NCBI RefSeq assembly: GCF_000576555.1
Contig: NZ_CP007145.1
Location: 2,046,001 to 2,110,000, forward strand
Length of the DNA stretch: 64,000 bases
Reading direction: 5' to 3'
DNA from: Hymenobacter swuensis DY53
GTDB taxonomy: Bacteria; Bacteroidota; Bacteroidia; Cytophagales; Hymenobacteraceae
The notes beneath the pieces are model-generated. The model was not told the origin of the DNA. It was given only the letters and a program-made list of their open reading frames with translations, and did no database searches. The position numbers were made by a program, and so were the translations under genes. Positions 1-11,380 of the stretch are shown in pieces. Each line of letters starts with the position of its first letter. The stretch's first letter is position 1.

Positions 1-2800
1 GCATCACGAGGCCCACCTGGGCGTAGATGTTGTTGGCCAGGCCCATGGTTTTGATGAGCAGGAAGGAGCCGAAAATCCCGGCCGGCAAGCTCAGAATCAC
101 GGACAGCGGCAGCAGGAAGCTCTCGTACTGCGCGGCCAGCACCAGGTACACGAACACAATCACGACCAGGAAGATGTAGATGGCCTCGTTGCCGCGGCCC
201 ACTTCGTCTTTTGACAGCCCGCCCCAGTCGATATCATAGCCGCGGGGCAGGGTTTTGGCGGCCACTTCCTGCACGGCCTTGATGGCCTCGCCGGAGCTGT
301 AGCCCTGGGCCGCATCGCCGCGGATGGAGGCCGTGGGGTACATGTTGTAGCGGTTGATTTCGTTGGCGCCTTGGCCCTTCACAATCTTCATGAAGGCCGA
401 CATCGGCACCATTTCGCCCTTGTCGTTCTTCACCCACATGTCCAGAATATCCTTGGGCAGGCGGCGGTACTCGGGCGAGGCCTGCACAAATACCTTGAAG
501 AAGCGCTGGTACTTAATGAAGCCCAGCTCGTACGTCGAGCCCACCATAATGCTGAGCGTGTTCATGGCGTTGCCGATGCTCACGCCCTTCTGCATGGCCA
601 GCTGGTTGTCAATCTGCAGCTCGTACTGCGGATAGTTGGCCGAGAAGAAGGTGAACAGGCCGCTCAGCTCCTTGCGCTTCTTGAGCTCGGTCATGAACTC
701 CTCGTTCACTTTTTCCAGGGCTTTGTAGTCGCCGGTGGCGGTTTTATCGAGCAGTTGCAGCTGGAAGCCGCCTGCTGCGCCGTAGCCGGGTACTGCCGGT
801 GGCTCGAAGAACTCGATGGTCGCGCCGGGAATTTCCTTGGCCTTTTCTTCTAAGGACATGATAACGTCGTGCACCGATTCCTTGCGCTCGTTCCAGGGCT
901 TGAGGCTGATGATGCAGGTACCGGCGTTGGAGCCGCGGCCTTCGGTCAGAATCTCGTAGCCGGCCAGCGTGGAAATGCTCTCGATGCCGGGTACTTTCTC
1001 GGCCAGCTTTTGGAGGCGCTGCGAGAGGTCGTTGGTGCGCTCCAGGGTGGAGCCGGGCGGCGTCTGGAGCACGGCGTAAATCATGCCCTGGTCTTCAGCA
1101 GGAATAAAGCCCGAGGGCAGGGTAGTGGAGATGCCGAAGATGCCCAGCCCGAAGGCAATCAGCACCGCGAAGGTGAGCACGCGGCGGTCTACCACCTTTT
1201 CCAGCAGGTTGGTGTAGCGGCCGGTCAGGCGCTCGAAGCCGCGGTTAAACCAGTCGATAAACCGGTTGATGGGCGTTTTCTTGCGGGGCTGGTCGTGGTT
1301 GTTCTTCAGAATCATGGCGCAGAGCACCGGCGTCAGCGTCAGGGCCACAATGCCCGAAATGACGATGCTGGCGGCCATGGTAATCGAGAACTGGCGGTAG
1401 AAAATGCCCACCGGTCCGCTCATGAAGGCCACCGGCACAAACACCGCCGTCATCAGGATGGTAATGGCAATAATGGCCCCGCTGATTTCGCCGATAACCT
1501 CGCGCACCGCGCCATAGGGCGAGAGGTGCTTTTCCTCCATCTTGGCGTGCACGGCTTCCACCACCACAATGGCGTCATCCACCACAATACCGATGGCCAG
1601 TACCAGCGCAAACAGCGTTATCATGTTGATGGTGAGCCCAAACGCCTGCATGGCCATGAACGCGCCCACCAACGACACCGGCACCGCAATAATCGGAATC
1701 AGCGTGGAGCGCCAGTCGCCCAGGAACAGGAACACCACCAGGGCCACCAGAATAAAGGCGTCGCGCAGGGTGTGAATCACGTTTTCGGTGGAGGCGTCGA
1801 GGAAGTTCGACACGTCGTAGCTGATCTTGTAGTCCATGCCGGGGGGCATGGTTTTCTTCAGTTCCTCCAGCTTGGTTTTCACGCTCTTAATCACGTCCAG
1901 AGCGTTGGAGCCGTAGGTCTGCTTGAGCATGATGGCCGCCGAGGGGTAGCCGTCAAGGTTGGAGTAGATGTCGTAGAATTCCGAGCCCAGCTCCACGTTG
2001 GCCACGTCCTTGAGGCGCAGGGTTTCGCCGTTGGCGTTGGCCTTGATGATGACGTTCTTGTACTCCTCCACGTCGTTGAAGCGGCCCTTGTAGGTGAGCA
2101 CGTACTCCAGCGCCGAGGCCTCCTTGCCGTCGGAGCGGCCGATGCGGCCCGGCGAGCCAATCACGCTCTGGTCGTTGAGGGCTTCCATCACGTCGTCCAC
2201 CGACAGGTTATAGGCCCTCATACGGTCCGGCTTCAGCCACACGCGCATGGCGTACTGGCGGCTGCCCAGAATGCTGGCCCGGCCCACGCCATCAATGCGC
2301 TGGATTTCGGGCAGCATGTTCACCCCGGCAAAGTTGAAGAGGTACCGCATGTCGGTATTCTTGTCTTTGCTGTAGAGGTTGACGTACATGAGCATGTTGG
2401 GCACCACGCGGTTCACCACCACACCCTCGCGCTGCACCAGCACCGGCAGGCGGTTGAGCACCTGCGCAATGCGGGTGTTCACGTTCACCACGGCCTGCTC
2501 GGGGTCGGTGCCCAGGTTGAAGACAATCTGGATGTTGGCCTCGCCGGCCGATACGGCGTCGGAGGTCATGTACTTCATGCCGGGCACGCCGTTGATGGCC
2601 TGCTCCAGCGGAATCAGCACCGATTCGGTGAGCACCTTGGCGCTAGCGCCGGGGTAGGCCGTGCTCACCATCACCATCGGCGGCGAAATCTCGGGGAACT
2701 GGGACGTCGGCAACGTATTAATTGCCAGAATGCCCAGAAACATGATGACCACCGAAATAACGATGGCAAACACGGGTCGGCGAATGAATTTACTGAACAT
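1..2800 (-). CDS. RND efflux pump inner-membrane subunit (HAE1/AcrB-like), 3'-truncated by window edge
   Basis: Proton-driven multidrug exporter of the inner membrane that works as a trimer with a periplasmic adaptor and an outer-membrane channel. The reading frame is open from the ATG at 2800 to the window edge, giving about 933 of the usual 1040-1060 residues, so the C-terminus lies outside. The N-terminus MFSKFIRRPVFAIVIS is typical of the family: a cytoplasmic arginine pair followed by TM1. The proton-relay motif GIVVDDAIVVVE, with its paired aspartates in TM4, is encoded near 1545-1600. The adaptor gene lies upstream on the same strand, so the order is adaptor then pump. The 234-base gap between them holds a nested inverted repeat. 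Substrate cannot be read from sequence. The family call is secure. Confidence 0.95.
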   Translation of the reverse strand, partial: MFSKFIRRPVFAIVISVVIMFLGILAINTLPTSQFPEISPPMVMVSTAYPGASAKVLTESVLIPLEQAINGVPGMKYMTSDAVSAGEANIQIVFNLGTDPEQAVVNVNTRIAQVLNRLPVLVQREGVVVNRVVPNMLMYVNLYSKDKNTDMRYLFNFAGVNMLPEIQRIDGVGRASILGSRQYAMRVWLKPDRMRAYNLSVDDVMEALNDQSVIGSPGRIGRSDGKEASALEYVLTYKGRFNDVEEYKNVIIKANANGETLRLKDVANVELGSEFYDIYSNLDGYPSAAIMLKQTYGSNALDVIKSVKTKLEELKKTMPPGMDYKISYDVSNFLDASTENVIHTLRDAFILVALVVFLFLGDWRSTLIPIIAVPVSLVGAFMAMQAFGLTINMITLFALVLAIGIVVDDAIVVVEAVHAKMEEKHLSPYGAVREVIGEISGAIIAITILMTAVFVPVAFMSGPVGIFYRQFSITMAASIVISGIVALTLTPVLCAMILKNNHDQPRKKTPINRFIDWFNRGFERLTGRYTNLLEKVVDRRVLTFAVLIAFGLGIFGISTTLPSGFIPAEDQGMIYAVLQTPPGSTLERTNDLSQRLQKLAEKVPGIESISTLAGYEILTEGRGSNAGTCIISLKPWNERKESVHDVIMSLEEKAKEIPGATIEFFEPPAVPGYGAAGGFQLQLLDKTATGDYKALEKVNEEFMTELKKRKELSGLFTFFSANYPQYELQIDNQLAMQKGVSIGNAMNTLSIMVGSTYELGFIKYQRFFKVFVQASPEYRRLPKDILDMWVKNDKGEMVPMSAFMKIVKGQGANEINRYNMYPTASIRGDAAQGYSSGEAIKAVQEVAAKTLPRGYDIDWGGLSKDEVGRGNEAIYIFLVVIVFVYLVLAAQYESFLLPLSVILSLPAGIFGSFLLIKTMGLANNIYAQVGLVM

Positions 2801-2831
2801 GAAATAGGGAGCTGTTCGTGACTATTGGGGC

Positions 2832-3012
2832 GTCATGCTTGATCTGGCGTCCGCTTGTCGAAACATCTCTACCGCTTCGTGGCACGGTTCACTAGCCCAG
2901 GGTTTGAACCCTGGGCTATGGAGCGGAAATCGTGCAATAAAGAGGGGCTAGTTTGGCGGTAGAGATGCTTCGACTTCGGCTGCACCTTGGCGGACGCCAG
3001 ATGAAGCATGAT
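2832..3012. repeat. Nested triple inverted repeat between adaptor and pump genes
   Basis: Three palindromes sit inside each other. The outer arms are 2832-2854 and 2990-3012 (GTCATGCTTGATCTGGCGTC pairing with GACGCCAGATGAAGCATGAT). The middle arms are 2859-2875 and 2956-2972 (CATCTCTACCGC against GCGGTAGAGATG). A central near-perfect hairpin covers 2893-2918 (TAGCCCAGGGTT-TG-AACCCTGGGCTA). The middle arm sequence recurs at 43277-43326 and 55375-55470, so it belongs to a dispersed family. Confidence 0.85.
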
Positions 3013-3034
3013 GGTCTGCCTGTGAAGTAGAATC

Positions 3035-4123
3035 CTACTCGCTGTATACTTTCAGGTGCGAAATCACCGACTTCGGCTCCGCGTAGGTGAAGCGGATTTT
3101 GTCGCCTTCCTTCACCTTGCGGATGCCTTCGAGCATGATTTTGTCGGTGGCTTTCAGACCGGCCGAGATGATGTAGAGGTCGGGCATTTCGGAGGCCACG
3201 GTTACCTCGGTCTGGTGCACTTTCTTCTTCTCGTCCACCACGTACACGAACTTCTTTTCGAGCACCTCGAAGGTGGCTTTCTGCGGGATGATGAGGGCGT
3301 TTTTCAGCGGCACGGTCATCAGGACCGAGCCGGTTTCACCGTTGCGCAGCAGGCCGTCGGGGTTGGGGAAAGTGGCCCGGAAGGCGATGTTGCCGGTTTC
3401 GTTGTTGAAGTCGGCCTCGATGGTCTGCACCACGCCGGGGTACTTGAACTCCTCGTTGTCGGCCATGCGCAGCTTCACCTTGGTTTCAGCTTCGGTGCGG
3501 GCGTGGGCCTTGTAGGCCAAGTACTCGGCCTCGGGCACGTTGAAGTACACCCACATCTTGCTGTTGTCGGAGAGGGTGGTCAGCAGGTCGCCCTCATCTA
3601 CCAGGCTGCCCAGCCGGGCCTGGAAATGGTCCATCATGCCGCTGAACGGGGCCTTGATGGTGGTGAAATCGAGGTGGGTTTTGGCCAGCCCAACTTCGGC
3701 GTTGGCCTTGTCGAGCTTGGCCTGGGCTAGCGCCAGCTCACTGCCCGATACGATGTTCTTGTCGGCCAGCTTCTTGGTGTTTTGGTACTCCAGGCTCACG
3801 TAGTTGGCCTCGGCCTTCGACTTCTGCAGCTCGGCCTTATATACCATCGGCATGATCTGGAACATGAGCTGTCCCTGCTGCACGCGCTGGCCTTCGTCCA
3901 CGTAAATCTTCTGGAGGTAGCCCTTTTCCAGCGCCCGCACCTCAATGTGTTGGTACGCATGAATCTGCGACACGTACTCCTTGGTGATGGTCGTGTCTTT
4001 CTGGAGCGGGCTGGTGACGAGGAACTTGATTTTCTCCTCTTTCTCCTTGTGTTCCTTGGAGCAGCTGGTGCCGCCGTACAGTACGCCCACACCCATGAGC
4101 GTCAGCAAAAACCTTGTTTTCAT
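3035..4123 (-). CDS. RND efflux periplasmic adaptor (membrane fusion lipoprotein)
   Basis: Periplasmic adaptor (HlyD/AcrA family) linking the inner-membrane pump encoded downstream to an outer-membrane channel. The ATG at 4123 gives MKTRFLLTLMGVGVLYGG followed by a cysteine in a loose lipobox (GGTSC), so the product is probably a lipoprotein; upstream in-frame starts would bury this signal. Length is 362 residues. Recognisable parts are a lipoyl half-motif (GYLQKIYVDEGQRVQQGQLM), an alpha-hairpin rich in K/A/E, the second lipoyl half (TTIKAPFSGMMDHFQARLGS) and a beta-barrel with a VLMTVPLKNALIIPQKA stretch. No regulator gene adjoins it in the window. Family call secure; substrate unknown. Confidence 0.93.
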   Translation of the reverse strand: MKTRFLLTLMGVGVLYGGTSCSKEHKEKEEKIKFLVTSPLQKDTTITKEYVSQIHAYQHIEVRALEKGYLQKIYVDEGQRVQQGQLMFQIMPMVYKAELQKSKAEANYVSLEYQNTKKLADKNIVSGSELALAQAKLDKANAEVGLAKTHLDFTTIKAPFSGMMDHFQARLGSLVDEGDLLTTLSDNSKMWVYFNVPEAEYLAYKAHARTEAETKVKLRMADNEEFKYPGVVQTIEADFNNETGNIAFRATFPNPDGLLRNGETGSVLMTVPLKNALIIPQKATFEVLEKKFVYVVDEKKKVHQTEVTVASEMPDLYIISAGLKATDKIMLEGIRKVKEGDKIRFTYAEPKSVISHLKVYSE

Positions 4124-4211
4124 ATGCGTATTGCGTGCCATCCTGACTTGAATGACACAAAGCAACCGCCGCCTTCATGAAGGCCGAATGAAGCGTGAAA
4201 ACTATATTGTG

Positions 4212-5103
4212 CTACAAAACAGTACGCTTGGTGCGCGCTATAATTTCCTTGATCCACGGATATTCCGGCAGCTGCGCCAGTCGCTGCAGCAGCTCCGCCG
4301 GCCCCACCAACGCTCCGGCCACTTGACCCGCCAATGAGGCGTTGGTATCGGTGTCGCCGCCGGTGGCAATGAGTTGTTGCAGCAGCCGCGTTAGGCCCAG
4401 GCTCCGGATTTTGGTGGCGCAGAACAGGGCAAACGGCACCGAGTTGACGACGTGCCCATTGTTGCCAAGCCGGGCGGCCTCAGTAATAGTGGCGTCGGGC
4501 GGATAGGCGCTTAGCTCTCGTAGCCGGTCCGTCAGATTGGTATCCGGCAGGTCCGGCAGTAGCAAGGCCAGCAGGTCGTTATGGCCATTCCATGTGTAGT
4601 GCAATGCGGCCCGAATGGCCATATATACAGCTAATGCGCCGGCATAAGCATCCTCGTTCTGGTGGGTGAGGTAGCAGGTGTCGTGAATGGTTTGCCGGGT
4701 GGTGGCGGGATAAAAGGCGAAGGGCGCGATGCGCATGGCCGCCCCGTTGCCCGCCGCATACTGCCCCCGGCGGCCGGTCTGCGTCCAGGGCATCCCCGCC
4801 TCCGCATTGCGGATGGCTTGCAGCGTGCTGGCCCCAAGGCCGGTGAGCCGCCCCTGTTGGTAGTAGGCCACAAACTGCTGCCCCAGCCGGGTGGGGTCGA
4901 AGGGGCCGGCTGCCAGTACTTCGCAAGTGGCCTAGCGTCAGCTGGGTATCATCGGTAATGGCCCAGCGCCGCACCGGTGCCGGCTTGCCGCCGAAGTAAA
5001 AGGTAGTGGTATCGTCGGCGCGCTTCTCGTTTTCAAAGCTACTTCCCCAGGCGTCCCCAATTGCTCCGGCCAATAGGCAGGCTTCAAATTTCTCGCTTAG
5101 CAT
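4212..5103 (-). pseudogene. ADP-ribosylglycohydrolase family protein, interrupted by a +1 frameshift
   Basis: The family removes ADP-ribose from proteins or small molecules, or hydrolyses related N-glycosidic bonds, using two magnesium ions. The N-terminal part from ATG 5103 carries the family start (AGAIGDAWGSSFE) and the metal-binding TDDTQ at residues 50-54. The C-terminal metal motif GGDTDTNASLAGQVAGALVG lies in a frame offset by one base. Removing one C from the plus-strand run at 4931-4932 (GTGGCCTAG) restores a continuous protein reading TLATCEVLAAGPFDPTRLGQ, of about 296 residues, normal for the family. As written, the first frame runs on out of register to 4579. The cause may be a real mutation or a base-calling error. 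Both metal sites are otherwise intact, which favours a recent event or an error. Confidence 0.85.
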
Positions 5104-5158
5104 AGAATGGTTGTAGGAGGTCCGCTAACGAACTGATGAACCGAGCCGGCGGACGTAC

Positions 5159-7965
<2,807 letters not shown>

Positions 7966-7989
7966 AAATTAAGAATTGAGAAGTAAAGA

Positions 7990-8029
7990 TGGGTCGTTCG
8001 ACAATCCTTTTGGGTTGTTGAACGGCCCA
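7990..8029 (+). terminator. Hairpin after GH97 gene
   Basis: Imperfect inverted repeat GGGTCGTTCGACAA (7991-8004) and TTGTTGAACGGCCC (8015-8028), followed by ATTTTGGG, 25 bases after the GH97 stop codon. A plausible intrinsic terminator, although the T-tract is weak. Confidence 0.5.
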
Positions 8030-8105
8030 TTTTGGGTTCCGGCGGAGCGCCTCGTCCCCTGGCTGCCTCTCCGAGAAAGAGAGGGGGTGTCACGGTGGAT
8101 TGGGT

Positions 8106-8190
8106 GTAGCGCGAACTTTGCAGTTCGCGCCTCCGCGCCGTTCGAGTCGTTGAAACGGCGCGGGGATGCGAACTGCAAAGCTCGCGCTAC
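8106..8190. repeat. Long inverted repeat, TAGCGCGAACTTTG family, copy 1
   Basis: Arms of 37 bases at 8106-8142 and 8154-8190 pair with few mismatches, and the first 20-odd bases of each arm also fold on themselves (GCGCGAACT-TTGC-AGTTCGCGC). The element lies between the convergent GH97 and kdsB genes. A second copy with the same architecture is at 30661-30746. Confidence 0.88.
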
Positions 8191-8319
8191 TGTCAGGCTG
8201 CGCTAACCAGAACGATACCCAACAGCAGCCCCAGCCCGCTCCGGAATAGGCTCCCCTGCTCCCTCTGGAGAGGGGGCGCAGGGCGGGAAGCACCTTGCAG
8301 AACAACCAATTTTTAGTTC
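8191..8319. other. Rest of the GH97-kdsB intergenic region
   Basis: No gene seen. It holds a small C/T-G/A hairpin (CTCCCTCTGGAGAGGG) that resembles a stretch near 8068-8089, and an AT-rich tail running to the kdsB stop codon. Confidence 0.5.
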
Positions 8320-9069
8320 TTAATTCATCATTTTTAATTGAATCAACGCCCGCTCCACATCCTCCGGGGTGTCGATGCCGATGGTTTCCAGGGTGGTTTC
8401 GGCGGTTTGGATGCGGTAGCCGGCTTCCAGCCAGCGCAGCTGCTCCAAGCTCTCGGCCAGCTCCAGCGGCGAGGGCGGCAGCTGCGTGATTTCGCGGAGC
8501 ACGTCGGGGCGGTAGGCGTAGAGGCCGATGTGGCGCAGGTAGCGGTGGTGCCCCAGCCACTGCTCGGGCGTGTGCTGGCGCTGGTAGGGCAGGGGGTGGC
8601 GGCTGAAATACAGCGCCTCGCCCCGGGCATTGAGCACCACTTTGGGCAGGTGCGGGCTGAATAACTCCTCTTCACTCACCACGGGCTTCACCAGCGTCGC
8701 CAGTTGCGGTGGCTCGGGCACGGCAAACAGCTGCACCAGCGCGTCAATCTGGCTGGGATGAATAAATGGCTCGTCGCCCTGAATGTTGACGATGCAGTCG
8801 GCCTGCACGCCTAGCTGCTCGTATGCATCGCGCACCCGGTCGGTGCCGCTGGGGTGGTCGGCCGCCGTGAGCACGGCCTCGCCGCCAAAGCCGCGTACAT
8901 GCTCCAGAATGCGCTGGTTGTCGGTGGCCACCACCACCCGGCTCAGGTTGGATTGTTGAGCCCGGCGCACCACCCGCTCAATCATGGTCTGGCCGGCTAA
9001 GTCGACGAGGGGCTTACCGGGCAGGCGGGTGGCGGCAAAGCGGGCGGGAATGATACCAATGGCGAGCAT
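8320..9069 (-). CDS. kdsB: 3-deoxy-manno-octulosonate cytidylyltransferase (CMP-KDO synthetase)
   Basis: Activates KDO with CTP to give CMP-KDO, the donor for the inner core of lipopolysaccharide; cytoplasmic. The ATG at 9069 gives MLAIGIIPARFAATRLPGKP, the nucleotide-binding N-terminus of the family. Further motifs are VVVATDNQRI, HPSGTDRVRDA, VNIQGDEPFI and RHIGLYAYR. Length is 249 residues, standard for KdsB. Earlier in-frame starts reach back to 9258 but encode no homologous sequence. The gene is divergent from the LysM protein gene and convergent with GH97, so it is probably monocistronic. Confidence 0.96.
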   Translation of the reverse strand: MLAIGIIPARFAATRLPGKPLVDLAGQTMIERVVRRAQQSNLSRVVVATDNQRILEHVRGFGGEAVLTAADHPSGTDRVRDAYEQLGVQADCIVNIQGDEPFIHPSQIDALVQLFAVPEPPQLATLVKPVVSEEELFSPHLPKVVLNARGEALYFSRHPLPYQRQHTPEQWLGHHRYLRHIGLYAYRPDVLREITQLPPSPLELAESLEQLRWLEAGYRIQTAETTLETIGIDTPEDVERALIQLKMMN

Positions 9070-9283
9070 AACGAGGCAGGAACAGAAAGTGAGCGGCGCA
9101 AAAAACGCGAAAAACCCGCAGAACCGGCTTGTCAGTGACTCATCCGAAAATTCGTCGAGTAAAAATTGCCCCCGTGATAAACTCCCGTGCTTTCGGCTGA
9201 ATCCGTAACTTTCGGCAAACTTTATGCAATGAGGCCATGCCCATCGTGGGTTGCCCATTGCCGCTTTTTGCCTGCCGAATTGT

Positions 9284-10306
9284 ATGTCCCGATTTCCGTT
9301 GCTGTCTGCCGCGTTTGTATTTGCTGGTTTCTCCGCCCTGGCGGCCCCGCGGCCAGTGGCCCCACCTGATTCGATTGGGGTAGAATATCGGGGTAATAAA
9401 ATGCTTATCAGGCACCGGGTAGCCCCCGGCGAAACGCTGTATGGTCTGGCGCGCCGCTACAAAGTGGCAGTGGAGGATATAGTGGAAGCCAATTCGGGCC
9501 AGAAGGGTGCCTTGGTAACCGGCCAGGTGGTGCTGGTGCCACGCAACCGGGTGGTGCTCAGTCAGCCCGCCGCGCCCCGTGCTACGGCATCGGTGCCCGC
9601 CGCTACCCGCGCGCTGCCCACCGATGCCCGGGGCAACAAGTTCTACAAAGTGGAAGCCGGCATGACGCTCTTTGCCATTGCCCGCCGCTTCCAGACCACA
9701 CCCGCCGAGCTTTCGCGCCTGAACGGGTTTGCGGCTAATTACAACGTACGCGTGGGCGAAACGGTAATTGTAGCCGCCAGCGGGGCTGCACCGGCTGCCG
9801 CACGGCCGGTGGCGGCCACTCCGGCTCCGGCCCGGTCCACTGCGCCGACAACCCGCCCTGAGCGGGATGAAGAAGCTGAAAAGAGCGCCCGGGAAGCGCG
9901 TGAAAAAGAGGCCCGGGAACGTGCTGCCCGGGAACGGGCCCGCGACTCGGCCACGGCCCCGGCCGTAACGCCCGAAACGCCAGCTACCACTCCGGCCCCT
10001 GAAAAGGACCGGGGGCCATCAAGAGCCAGCGAGATTGTGCGGCGGGTGTCGGAAAGCGGTCTGGCCACAACCATCCAGACCGATGCCTCGGACAAGTACC
10101 TGGCCCTGCACAAAACCGCGCCGGTGGGCACCATTATGCAAGTGCGCAACATCATGAACGGGCAGTCGGTGTACGTGCGGGTGATTGGCCAACTGCCCGA
10201 TACCGGCGAAAATACCAACATCCTCGTGCGCCTCTCCAAGAAAGCCGTACAGCGCCTCGCTACCCCCGACCAGCGCTTCCGCGTAGAAACCAACTACGTA
10301 CCGTAG
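9284..10306 (+). CDS. Secreted LysM peptidoglycan-binding protein with C-terminal RlpA-like domain
   Basis: The ATG at 9284 yields a signal peptide (MSRFPLLSAAFVFAGFSALA) and 340 residues. Two LysM domains follow: about residues 40-87 (HRVAPGETLYGLARRY) and 117-162 (YKVEAGMTLFAIARRF). Then comes a low-complexity linker rich in Ala/Pro and a charged R/E/A segment. The C-terminal 80 residues (ALHKTAPVGTIMQVRNIMNG and NILVRLSKKAVQRL) look like the double-psi beta-barrel of RlpA. LysM binds the glycan strand of peptidoglycan; RlpA-type domains occur in septal lytic transglycosylases and binding proteins. The usual catalytic Asp-His pair was not found, so a structural role is likely. Confidence 0.85.
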   Translation: MSRFPLLSAAFVFAGFSALAAPRPVAPPDSIGVEYRGNKMLIRHRVAPGETLYGLARRYKVAVEDIVEANSGQKGALVTGQVVLVPRNRVVLSQPAAPRATASVPAATRALPTDARGNKFYKVEAGMTLFAIARRFQTTPAELSRLNGFAANYNVRVGETVIVAASGAAPAAARPVAATPAPARSTAPTTRPERDEEAEKSAREAREKEARERAARERARDSATAPAVTPETPATTPAPEKDRGPSRASEIVRRVSESGLATTIQTDASDKYLALHKTAPVGTIMQVRNIMNGQSVYVRVIGQLPDTGENTNILVRLSKKAVQRLATPDQRFRVETNYVP

Positions 10307-10310
10307 GTCG

Positions 10311-10407
10311 GTAGAGAGTAGTTGGTAGTGAGTAGTGAGACTCGGCTGTGCTAATACTGACGACTGCAAAGCTTAAATCTCACTACTCACTACCAACTAC
10401 TCTCTAC
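10311..10407. repeat. Perfect 30-bp inverted repeat next to a start codon
   Basis: Arms 10311-10340 and 10378-10407 are exact reverse complements (GTAGAGAGTAGTTGGTAGTG and so on) around a 37-base loop. The right arm ends six bases before the ATG of the DUF2400 gene, so transcripts entering from upstream would carry a very stable stem over the translation start region. Confidence 0.92.
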
Positions 10408-10413
10408 TAAAAT

Positions 10414-11172
10414 ATGAATCACGCGCAGGTTCGGGCTTTGCTCGACGAGAAATACCGCCACTACAACCAGCCCGGCTTTATCACGCTCGACCCCATCAGT
10501 ATCCCGCACCAGTTCACGCAGCGGGCCGATGTGGAAATCAGCGGGTTGTTTGCGGCGCTGCTGGCCTGGGGACGGCGGCCTACCATCATCAGCAAGTGTC
10601 GGGAGCTGCTGCAGCGCATGGATAACGCGCCCCACCAGTTTATCCTGCAGCACCACGACGACGACTTGAAGCGCCTGCTGGGCTTTTGCCACCGCACTTT
10701 CTGCGACACCGACCTGCTGTATTTCGTGCACTGGCTGCGCTGGTATTACTCCAGCCACGATACGCTGGAAGATGCATTTTTGCACGGCAACACGCAGAAA
10801 GAACGGCTCGAAAACTTCCACACCCTGTTCTTCAGCCTCGACGACGCGCCCCAGCGCACCCGCAAGCACGTGGCCACCCCGGCCCGGGGCTCGGCCTGCA
10901 AGCGCGTGAACATGTACCTGCGCTGGATGGTGCGCCCTGACGCCTACGGCGTGGACTTCGGCCTCTGGACGCGCCTCTCGCCCGCCGACCTCATCTGCCC
11001 CTGCGACGTGCACGTGGAGCGCGTGGCCCGCCACCTGGGCCTGCTGGAGCGCAAGCAGGTAGACTGGCTGGCCGCCGAGGACCTCACCGCCCACCTGCGC
11101 ACCTTCGACCCCCAGGACCCCGTGAAGTACGATTTCGCCCTGTTTGGGCTGGGCGTGGAAGGGGAGATGTAA
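10414..11172 (+). CDS. TIGR02757 / DUF2400 family protein (HhH-GPD-like)
   Basis: 252-residue cytoplasmic protein of a family common in Bacteroidota with no assigned function. The start is the ATG at 10414. The C-terminal half contains RGSACKRVNMYLRWMVR, then VDFGLWTRLSPADLICPCDV and HVERVARHLGLL. This layout (Lys in a helix, then a Pro-rich loop with Asp and His before an R..LGL helix) resembles the helix-hairpin-helix-GPD region of DNA glycosylases such as endonuclease III, where Lys and Asp are catalytic. That link is my inference. It is followed after 208 bases by mutS2, also a nucleic-acid gene, but a shared transcript is not shown. Confidence 0.88.
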   Translation: MNHAQVRALLDEKYRHYNQPGFITLDPISIPHQFTQRADVEISGLFAALLAWGRRPTIISKCRELLQRMDNAPHQFILQHHDDDLKRLLGFCHRTFCDTDLLYFVHWLRWYYSSHDTLEDAFLHGNTQKERLENFHTLFFSLDDAPQRTRKHVATPARGSACKRVNMYLRWMVRPDAYGVDFGLWTRLSPADLICPCDVHVERVARHLGLLERKQVDWLAAEDLTAHLRTFDPQDPVKYDFALFGLGVEGEM

Positions 11173-11380
11173 AAAATGTGTTAGAATGTGGGTAATGTGC
11201 TGAATATGATAGCAAGAGCTTACTTGCACAGCCCTAAGGCAAACTACACGTAGCGGCATTTCTATTTCATTTTCACATTTCGCACAGTATCCATATTTCA
11301 CACATTAGATAAAGTGAATCTTTCCGGCCCTATCTACTGTTTATCTTCGCATTCCATTCTGATTTCCAAGACTCCCCGAT

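Noticed and set aside
869..2821. Very long open frame on the plus strand opposite the RND pump
   Set aside because: Composition is His/Gly/Val/Arg-rich with no family motif, as expected for the antisense of a GC-rich gene. The minus-strand frame encodes a clear RND protein.
11173..11380. Degenerate AT-rich inverted repeat before mutS2
   Set aside because: Pairing between GTGTTAGAATGTG-like and CACATTTC-like segments is too poor to call an element.
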